From assembly GCA_948759685.1 (NCBI GenBank), contig CAQBGY010000276.1, forward strand, positions 1 to 5,117: DNA of 5,117 nucleotides. The letters run 5' to 3'. Origin of the DNA: an uncultured Eubacterium sp. (GTDB lineage Bacteria; Bacillota_A; Clostridia; Lachnospirales; Lachnospiraceae). A model generated the notes under the pieces. The model was not told the DNA's origin. It saw only the letters and a list, made by a program, of their open reading frames with translations, and did not search any database. Shown piece after piece: positions 1 through 4,522 of the stretch (the stretch's first letter is position 1; each line of letters opens with the position of its first letter). The translations under genes were made by a program, and so were the position numbers.

Positions 1-79
1 GATTTATTTCAGCCTCTGCAAGATATTCCGATAATTTTCTTCCTTCAGTTGTCCCTGCAAATATCAATATTTTTTTCAA
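1..79 (-). CDS. cbiJ: Cobalt-precorrin-6A reductase, N-terminal fragment (continues past left edge)
   Basis: Only the first 26 codons are present. They read LKKILIFAGTTEGRKLSEYL and then AEAEIN. The hydrophobic beta strand followed by GTTEGR is the N-terminal nucleotide-binding signature of the CbiJ/CobK family, which reduces the corrin ring of (cobalt-)precorrin-6A with a nicotinamide cofactor. The start chosen is TTG at 79-77, because AAGGAGAGG lies 8 nt upstream (96-88) and the protein then begins right at the strand, as family members do. An in-frame ATG at 112-110 would add 11 residues (MGNLLQGEAIR) and has a weaker GGAGAA upstream, so it remains possible. The gene overlaps the end of cbiH by 35 nt in another frame, which suggests translational coupling. 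Identity is well supported by motif and context; nothing can be said about the rest of the protein. Confidence 0.88.
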   Translation of the reverse strand, partial: MKKILIFAGTTEGRKLSEYLAEAEIN

Positions 80-806
80 TCTTATAGCCTCTCCTTGTAA
101 CAAATTTCCCATTTATGTTCTCCGAGCCGGAACTTCCAATAAATACCGTGGTAAACATATTTACTTCCCTCTCCTTTAACTGCTTTAAGGTACAGATTGC
201 TGCCATCGTCCCTTCTCTTCCAATATTCTCAACATAACCACAGATACGTTCCTCTTCTATGCTGCGAAGCAGGATATTACAAGCCCGCATCAGATAGTCC
301 TTTCTTTTATGGCTGGATGGGTTATAAATCACAATGACAAAATCACCTGCTGCGGCAGCTTCAAGCCTTTTTTCTATCTTCTCCCACGGTGTCAGCAAAT
401 CGCTCAAACTAACCACGCAAAAATCATGATTAAGAGGTGCCCCCAGAGCGGCTGCCCCACTACTTGCAGCCGTAATTCCTGCAATAACAAAAAGTTCTGT
501 TTCCGGATATTCTCTTCCAATCTCATACATCAACGATGCCAGTCCATAAATCCCTGCATCACCGCTGCAAACAAGCGCCACCCTTTTCCCTTTCTCCGCT
601 TCCTGAAAACACAGCCTGCACCGCTCCTCTTCCTGACGCATAGGAGTATCTAGCAGTTCCTTCCCCTGAAAACGCTGTCCAAGCAGCTTCAGATAAGTCG
701 TATATCCGACAATGACATCTGCCTGCTCAAGTACATAGATTGCCTCCCCCGTCATCATCTCTTCCCTGCCCGGTCCCATTCCCACAATATAGATTTCATT
801 CTTCAT
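45..806 (-). CDS. cbiH: Cobalt-precorrin-3 C17-methyltransferase (ring-contracting)
   Basis: A 253-residue SAM-dependent methyltransferase of the tetrapyrrole methylase family, cytoplasmic. In the anaerobic pathway CbiH methylates C17 and contracts the macrocycle, giving the delta-lactone of cobalt-precorrin-4. Visible motifs are the N-terminal loop VGMGPGREEMMT (8-19), SGDAGIYGLA (81-90, the family's GD-x-GIYG segment), GITAASSGAAALGAPLNHDF (110-129) followed by the SLSDLLTPWE segment typical of CbiH/CobJ, YNPSSHKR (161-168), and a C-terminal strand ending VTRRGY. Length fits a single-domain CbiH with no extra ferredoxin-like domain. I start at ATG 806-804, not at the upstream in-frame ATG at 842, because MKNEIYIVGMGPG aligns with the family start and GAAGG (820-816) sits 9 nt before it. 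The start overlaps the cbiG stop by 11 nt, and the 3' end overlaps cbiJ by 35 nt. Confidence 0.95.
   Translation of the reverse strand: MKNEIYIVGMGPGREEMMTGEAIYVLEQADVIVGYTTYLKLLGQRFQGKELLDTPMRQEEERCRLCFQEAEKGKRVALVCSGDAGIYGLASLMYEIGREYPETELFVIAGITAASSGAAALGAPLNHDFCVVSLSDLLTPWEKIEKRLEAAAAGDFVIVIYNPSSHKRKDYLMRACNILLRSIEEERICGYVENIGREGTMAAICTLKQLKEREVNMFTTVFIGSSGSENINGKFVTRRGYKIEKNIDICRDN
88..96 (-). promoter_or_regulatory. Ribosome binding site of cbiJ, inside cbiH
   Basis: On the minus strand this reads AAGGAGAGG, a near-consensus Shine-Dalgarno sequence 8 nt before the TTG at 79-77. It lies within the last codons of cbiH. Its strength and spacing are the main reason for choosing TTG over the in-frame ATG at 112-110. 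Confidence 0.75.
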
Positions 807-1869
807 CAAAACACACCTTCCACTCTCTTTTTGCCACTGCAATCGTCATTCCATTTTCCGCGACTTTTGGAAGAATCAGTTTTCCATCTTCTCCACAGGC
901 TTTCACTGCTGCCCTTTCACAAACATTATCAACGCCAACCTGATTCTTAACAAACATAGACTTTGTAAATGTTCCGTTTACTTCCCGCAAATCTTCTGCT
1001 GTATATGTAAAAAATGGAATCCCTTCTTTTCGACACCATTCAACAATCCCCTGTTCATCTCGCTTTTGCGAAATAGAGGACAGCGCGAAAATCTGCATGA
1101 TAGAAATTCCTTTTTTCTTTATTGCTTTTAAGATAAAATCATCAATTTCATTTGCTTTTTTCCCTTTTTTACAGCCAATTCCTATGACATACTCCCGCGG
1201 TTTCAGCAAAAGAGAAGTATCAAACATATCATCTTTTGAAGTTACCACAACATCAACAACTCCCATAGGCGGATATGGAACAAACCGTATACCTGACTCT
1301 CCCCCAATGATTTCATGCCCCGCTTCTATGGACATCGTAATTTCTTTTCCGGCTAATACCTTTGATGATACCTTAACTATCCCATCTTTATTTGCAATAT
1401 TTGCAATATATAATCTATTTCTTTTTGCAAACAAATCCACAGCAAATTTTTTATTAAGATCTGTTGCCGTAGTAATCACTGCTTCTGCCCCTGTTTTCTC
1501 TGCTATATGATTTGCAAGATCGTTTGCACCGCCCATATGTCCTGATAAAATCGGAATGACATATTTCCCTTTTTCATCCATTACAAGCACTGGTACATCA
1601 TGCAGTTTATCCGTAAGATGCGGCGCTACTGCCCTGACTGCAATTCCGCAGGCGCCTATAAACAACAAGGCGTTTTGCTCCTGCATCCGTTCCTTTGCCC
1701 AATCTCCAACAGATTTTTTTAGAAATAAGATATCTGAATAAATATCATCCTTTATGCCTGCCTCACATTTTGTATATAACTTGATTTCTAATTCCTTCTC
1801 CAACAGTTTTACAATACTTTCCGAAAGTTGTTTTCCATTTTCCGTAAAACTGATAACACTTAGTTTCAT
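796..1869 (-). CDS. cbiG: Cobalt-precorrin-5A hydrolase
   Basis: A 357-residue cytoplasmic protein of the anaerobic corrin pathway. CbiG opens the delta-lactone of cobalt-precorrin-5A and releases the C20-derived two-carbon unit as acetaldehyde, giving cobalt-precorrin-5B. The N-terminal domain carries FIGACGIAVRAVAPHL (70-85) and LSGHMGGAN (108-116), both typical of CbiG. A middle linker domain with YPPMGVVDVVVTS (199-211) follows. The C-terminal domain begins at VIGIGCKKGK (228-237) and includes GVDNVCERAA (312-321). The three-part layout and length are those of a complete CbiG. The start is ATG 1869-1867, with AAAGGAAGG just upstream (1880-1872). An in-frame ATG at 1911 would add 14 residues (MEERKDGVLPERKD) encoded entirely by a hairpin and without family resemblance, so I reject it. 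The gene lies 72 nt after the cbiF stop and overlaps cbiH by 11 nt. Confidence 0.95.
   Translation of the reverse strand: MKLSVISFTENGKQLSESIVKLLEKELEIKLYTKCEAGIKDDIYSDILFLKKSVGDWAKERMQEQNALLFIGACGIAVRAVAPHLTDKLHDVPVLVMDEKGKYVIPILSGHMGGANDLANHIAEKTGAEAVITTATDLNKKFAVDLFAKRNRLYIANIANKDGIVKVSSKVLAGKEITMSIEAGHEIIGGESGIRFVPYPPMGVVDVVVTSKDDMFDTSLLLKPREYVIGIGCKKGKKANEIDDFILKAIKKKGISIMQIFALSSISQKRDEQGIVEWCRKEGIPFFTYTAEDLREVNGTFTKSMFVKNQVGVDNVCERAAVKACGEDGKLILPKVAENGMTIAVAKREWKVCFDEE
816..820 (-). promoter_or_regulatory. Ribosome binding site of cbiH
   Basis: The minus strand reads GAAGG followed by TG, 9 nt before ATG 806-804 and inside the last codons of cbiG. It supports the internal start over the longer reading from 842. 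Confidence 0.6.
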
Positions 1870-1871
1870 AT

Positions 1872-1880
1872 CCTTCCTTT
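1872..1880 (-). promoter_or_regulatory. Ribosome binding site of cbiG
   Basis: The minus strand reads AAAGGAAGG ahead of ATG 1869-1867. The AAAGG part (1880-1876) leaves 6 nt to the start. It begins 2 nt after the hairpin at 1883-1909, so folding of that hairpin could affect access to it. It decides the start against the upstream in-frame ATG at 1911. Confidence 0.65.
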
Positions 1881-1882
1881 CA

Positions 1883-1909
1883 GGAAGAACGCCGTCCTTG
1901 CGTTCTTCC
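1883..1909 (-). repeat. Perfect 10-bp inverted repeat (hairpin) before cbiG
   Basis: GGAAGAACGC at 1883-1892 and GCGTTCTTCC at 1900-1909 are exact reverse complements with a 7-nt loop (1893-1899). In the transcript the hairpin lies between the cbiF stop and the cbiG Shine-Dalgarno, ending 2 nt before the latter. No U-run follows on the coding strand, so it does not look like an intrinsic terminator. It directly abuts the outer arm of the larger stem-loop at 1910-1968 with no base between them, so the two helices could stack. Its AGAAC/GTTCT core is shared with the stem at 3809-3879. Confidence 0.7.
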
Positions 1910-1968
1910 AAACGAACTTAGAATTTCTTAGGCGGTGTATTTTAGCGCCTTAGAAATTCTTTTCGTTT
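1910..1968 (-). repeat. Long stem-loop over the cbiF stop codon (junction element copy 1)
   Basis: The inner stem pairs AGAATTTCTTAGGCG (1920-1934) with CGCCTTAGAAATTCT (1946-1960). Fourteen of 15 positions match, with a T/T mismatch at 1929/1951, around an 11-nt loop. A further 7-bp outer stem pairs AAACGAA (1910-1916) with TTCGTTT (1962-1968), separated by a small asymmetric bulge (CTT at 1917-1919 against T at 1961). The cbiF stop codon (1944-1942) lies in the loop, and the last cbiF codons (KRKEFLRR) form one arm. No U-run follows on the coding strand. It closely resembles the stem-loop at 3809-3879. Confidence 0.75.
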
Positions 1969-2712
1969 TCGGTACTCAGTCGAAAAATCCGGTGCATACA
2001 ACCTTGATTTACTGTAATGCTGATGAGCGATTGCATCTCCGACCAATATAAGGGCTGTTTTCGTAATCCTATGTGCTACAGATACATCATATAATGTCTC
2101 AATTGTACACAGGTATGCCTCCTCCTCAGCCCAAGTTGCCTTATAAACAAGTGCTGCTGGTGTTGTCTCCTTATACCCACCCTCAATTAACTGTTTACTT
2201 AATTCCCGAATCATTCCGGCACTTAAATAAATTGCCATAGATGCCTTATGTGCTGCAAAGCTCTTGATACTTTCCCTATCCGGCACTTTCGTTCTGCCTT
2301 CCATTCTTGTAATAATCAGGGATTGTGAAATTCCCGGCAATGTATATTCAAGATTCAGGGATGCCGCTGCGCCAAAACAGGCACTTACCCCCGGACAGCT
2401 CTCATAAGAAATGCCCAGCACATCCAACTCATCCATCTGTTCCCTGACCGCACCATAGATGCTCGGCTCTCCTGTATGAAGGCGCACAGTTGTTTTTCCT
2501 TCGTTTTCCGCATCAGAAATAATCTGTATCACTTCTTCTAATGTTAGTTTTGCACTGTTATGTATCTCGCAGTCTTTTCTTGCATATGTAAGCAGTTTGG
2601 GATTCACCAAAGAACCTGTATAAATAATCACATCTGCCTGTTCTAATAAACGCATTCCCCTGACTGTTATCAAATCTACTGCGCCTGTTCCTGCCCCAAC
2701 AAAATAAACCAT
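1942..2712 (-). CDS. cbiF: Cobalt-precorrin-4 C11-methyltransferase
   Basis: A 256-residue SAM-dependent tetrapyrrole methylase that methylates C11 of cobalt-precorrin-4 to give cobalt-precorrin-5A, the substrate of the CbiG encoded next. Motifs in order are VGAGTGAVDLITVRG (5-19), RLHTGEPSIYGA (77-88), PGVSACFGAAASL (107-119), LIITRMEGRTKVP (132-144) and YKATWAEEE (190-198). The TRMEGRTKVP and YKATW segments separate CbiF/CobM from the CbiH, CbiL and CbiE relatives. The third motif has Glu where many relatives have Asp (GDPS), a conservative change. The start is ATG 2712-2710, with AAGGGGG 7 nt upstream, inside cbiD. The gene overlaps cbiD by 37 nt, and its last codons form one arm of the stem-loop at 1910-1968. 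The length is normal for the family. Confidence 0.96.
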   Translation of the reverse strand: MVYFVGAGTGAVDLITVRGMRLLEQADVIIYTGSLVNPKLLTYARKDCEIHNSAKLTLEEVIQIISDAENEGKTTVRLHTGEPSIYGAVREQMDELDVLGISYESCPGVSACFGAAASLNLEYTLPGISQSLIITRMEGRTKVPDRESIKSFAAHKASMAIYLSAGMIRELSKQLIEGGYKETTPAALVYKATWAEEEAYLCTIETLYDVSVAHRITKTALILVGDAIAHQHYSKSRLYAPDFSTEYRKRKEFLRR

Positions 2713-3791
2713 TCCTCTACCCCCTTACTTTTTGCCAGTTCTCCATATTCACTGGAAAACAGAATACAATCTGTTTTCATTTTTCCTCCGGCGCGGTTTT
2801 CCATATAATAGCAGATACGCTCTGCAATCTGCTCCATGACCTGCTGTAATTTCCCGCTTTCCTCTATAACAGAAACTGCTTCTTCCGTTGTCACGCATTC
2901 CAATATTCTTCTTACCCGTAAAGGTTCTATCTGCTCCTTTACGGAAAATGCCGCAAGAAGCTCCATCCTGCAATCCGCTTCTTTGGAATGGGTATTCATA
3001 ATTCCGCCTGCAACCTTGATCAGCTTGCCTATATGACCGGTCAGGAGCATTTTCTGAAATCCCATTTCTACTGCCATATCAATGGTTGCACCAATAAAAT
3101 TGCTGCACTTCACGCTTTTATCCAAATCGTATCCATATGTTTTCCTCATAAACTCCAAACCATAATTTCCCGGCGAAACAGCAACATAATCAAATCCTAA
3201 AATCCGTCTTTGACGCAATTCTACCCGAATGGTATCAATCAGTGCCTGACTGCTCATTGGCTCTACAATGCCACTCGTCCCTAATATGGAAATACCGCCA
3301 ACAATACCAAGTCTTGGGTTAAAAGTACGTTCGCACAGCTTTTCACCTTCTGGCACTGAAATCTCAATCCGCAAGCCACCTTTATAATCCACCAGTCTGC
3401 AAACTTCTAATACTTCTTTTTTTATCATCTCCCTTGGAACACGATTGATTGCCGCGTTGCCTACAGGTTGGTCAAGTCCCGGTTTTGTCACTCTCCCCAC
3501 CCCTATTCCGCCTTCAATGACGATTTCTTTTTTCACATTTTCTTCTGCATACGAAACTTTCGCATAAATCCAGGTGCCTGTTGTAATATCCGGATCGTCC
3601 CCACCATCTTTTTCTACCGCACAGCTTACTTCATTTTCCCCACACATGATATCCAAAAGTTTTGCATTGTACAGTATACCCTTTGGCGTTTCTATCGTAA
3701 TTTCCGTCTTTTTTAATCCTGTCAGCAGCATATAAGCTGCGGCTTTTGCAGCCGCAGCCGCACAGCTTCCAGTCGTAAAACCATATCGCAT
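2676..3791 (-). CDS. cbiD: Cobalt-precorrin-5B C1-methyltransferase
   Basis: A 371-residue SAM-dependent methyltransferase of the anaerobic pathway, unrelated to the CbiF/CbiH fold. It methylates C1 of cobalt-precorrin-5B to give cobalt-precorrin-6A. Recognisable segments are YGFTTGSCAAAAAKAA (3-18), KDGGDDPDITTG (61-72), GGIGVGRVTKPGL (94-106), GNAAINRVPR (111-120), NPRLGIVGGISILGTSGIVE (158-177) and TGHIGKLIKVAGGIMNTHSK (251-270). I start at ATG 3791-3789, where AGGAAGG (3807-3801) lies 9 nt upstream and the protein begins MRYGFTTGSC as the family does. Longer readings from 3851, 3845 or 3812 add residues encoded by a stem-loop and lack a good ribosome site. The gene follows cbiC by 66 nt. 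Its last codons overlap cbiF by 37 nt in another frame, giving a tail ending LLGQEQAQ. Confidence 0.96.
   Translation of the reverse strand: MRYGFTTGSCAAAAAKAAAYMLLTGLKKTEITIETPKGILYNAKLLDIMCGENEVSCAVEKDGGDDPDITTGTWIYAKVSYAEENVKKEIVIEGGIGVGRVTKPGLDQPVGNAAINRVPREMIKKEVLEVCRLVDYKGGLRIEISVPEGEKLCERTFNPRLGIVGGISILGTSGIVEPMSSQALIDTIRVELRQRRILGFDYVAVSPGNYGLEFMRKTYGYDLDKSVKCSNFIGATIDMAVEMGFQKMLLTGHIGKLIKVAGGIMNTHSKEADCRMELLAAFSVKEQIEPLRVRRILECVTTEEAVSVIEESGKLQQVMEQIAERICYYMENRAGGKMKTDCILFSSEYGELAKSKGVEEWFILLGQEQAQ
2720..2726 (-). promoter_or_regulatory. Ribosome binding site of cbiF, inside cbiD
   Basis: The minus strand reads AAGGGGG, 7 nt before ATG 2712-2710. It sits within cbiD about 45 nt before the cbiD stop, so ribosomes finishing cbiD pass over it. 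This fits coupled translation of the two genes. Confidence 0.7.
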
Positions 3792-3800
3792 TTTGATTTT

Positions 3801-3807
3801 CCTTCCT
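3801..3807 (-). promoter_or_regulatory. Ribosome binding site of cbiD
   Basis: The minus strand reads AGGAAGG, 9 nt before ATG 3791-3789. It follows the stem-loop at 3809-3879 by one nt. It resembles the AAGGAAGG site before cbiG, the other gene preceded by a hairpin. It decides the cbiD start against the in-frame ATGs at 3812, 3845 and 3851. Confidence 0.65.
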
Positions 3808-3808
3808 A

Positions 3809-3879
3809 CCATGTGAAACTTAGAAGTTCTTGACGAAACGCCCATTGGCATGAGTCTTTAGAACTTCTTTTCACATTGG
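3809..3879 (-). repeat. Long stem-loop over the cbiC stop codon (junction element copy 2)
   Basis: AGAAGTTCT (3822-3830) pairs perfectly with AGAACTTCT (3860-3868). Inside it GAC (3832-3834) can pair with GTC (3854-3856) across a small internal loop. Outside it ATGTGAAA (3811-3818) pairs perfectly with TTTCACAT (3869-3876). A CTT bulge sits at 3819-3821, and CC/GG (3809-3810, 3878-3879) can close the base past one unpaired T. The cbiC stop codon (3860-3858) is at the edge of the main stem, and the terminal cbiC codons (CEKKF) form one arm. No U-run follows on the coding strand, so it is not a standard terminator. It closely resembles the stem-loop at 1910-1968. Confidence 0.75.
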
Positions 3880-4505
3880 TACAATACAGCATTACAAATT
3901 GCCGCAGCAATATTACTTCCACCTTTTCTTCCTCTGTTAATGATGTATGGAATATTTGTTTTCAATATAAGTTCTTTTGCCGCTTCCACATTGACAAATC
4001 CCACCGGAACACCAATGATAAAGGCTGGTTTCCAATCCAATTTTTCCATCATTTCATACAGCTTGATCAGAGCCGTTGGCGCATTTCCGATTGCAAAAAC
4101 AATTGGTTTTGCAATTGCTGCCGCCTTTTCCATACTGACCGCTGCCCGTGTCACATTCCTTTGCTTTGCCAGAAGCCGTGTATCTTCATCTGCCATAAAA
4201 CAATGCGCTTCTCCGCCAAACTTTGCAAGCACCTTTTTATTGATTCCAGACAATGCCATATTGGTATCTGTTACTATGTCAGCTCCATTTTTTATCAACT
4301 CTTTCAAAATTTCCACTGCTCCTTTGGAATAGCAAAGCGTTTCAGCATAATCAAAGTCCGCGCTGGTATGTATTACCCGCTTTGTAATTAACTCCTCCTC
4401 TTTGGGGAGACTGATATTTCTCTTTAAAAGTTCTTCTGTAATGATCTCAAAGCTTCGCTTTTCAATTTCCTCTGGCGGCAGATATTCTATTTTAGAATCT
4501 TCCAT
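3858..4505 (-). CDS. cbiC: Cobalt-precorrin-8 methylmutase
   Basis: A 215-residue cytoplasmic enzyme of the CbiC/CobH family that moves a methyl group from C11 to C12 of the macrocycle and yields (cobalt-)cobyrinate, the last ring-forming step before side-chain amidation. Family hallmarks are RVIHTSADFDYAETL (43-57), with His46 at the place of the catalytic histidine, TDTNMALSGIN (79-89), FAIGNAPTAL (137-146), IIGVPVGFVNVEAAKE (163-178) and the C-terminal GRKGGSNIAAAICNAVLY (192-209). The length is typical. The start is ATG 4505-4503, with GGGAG (4517-4513) 7 nt upstream. It follows cobD by 17 nt, suggesting cotranscription. Its last codons form one arm of the stem-loop that separates it from cbiD. 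Confidence 0.96.
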   Translation of the reverse strand: MEDSKIEYLPPEEIEKRSFEIITEELLKRNISLPKEEELITKRVIHTSADFDYAETLCYSKGAVEILKELIKNGADIVTDTNMALSGINKKVLAKFGGEAHCFMADEDTRLLAKQRNVTRAAVSMEKAAAIAKPIVFAIGNAPTALIKLYEMMEKLDWKPAFIIGVPVGFVNVEAAKELILKTNIPYIINRGRKGGSNIAAAICNAVLYQCEKKF

Positions 4506-4522
4506 GTTCCATCTCCCATATG

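Noticed and set aside
833..839. GCCACTG on the plus strand, resembling a short conserved piece of the cobalamin riboswitch
   Set aside because: It is antisense to the cbiG coding end, and none of the other conserved riboswitch blocks or a downstream plus-strand gene is present; an isolated heptamer is not evidence.
1920..1970. Hairpin followed by TTTTCGTTTT on the plus strand, like an intrinsic terminator
   Set aside because: The T-rich run is on the strand without genes and comes from Lys/Arg codons ending cbiF; the transcribed strand has no U-run after the stem. The same applies to the stem-loop at 3809-3879.
3736..3758. GC-rich inverted repeat GCTGCGGC / GCCGCAGC in cbiD
   Set aside because: It falls in the conserved alanine-rich AAAAAKAA segment, where repeated GCN codons produce such pairing without any separate role.
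3792..3851. Longer N-terminus for CbiD (MPMGVSSRTSKFHMVGRKIK)
   Set aside because: It is encoded by the stem-loop region and lacks a good ribosome site; the family start MRYGFTTGSC has AGGAAGG at suitable spacing.
309..4391. Plus-strand open frames such as 309-653, 1097-1510 and 3876-4391
   Set aside because: They lie antisense to well-conserved cbi genes, their translations look like no known family and have antisense-type composition, and no convincing ribosome sites or gaps favour them.
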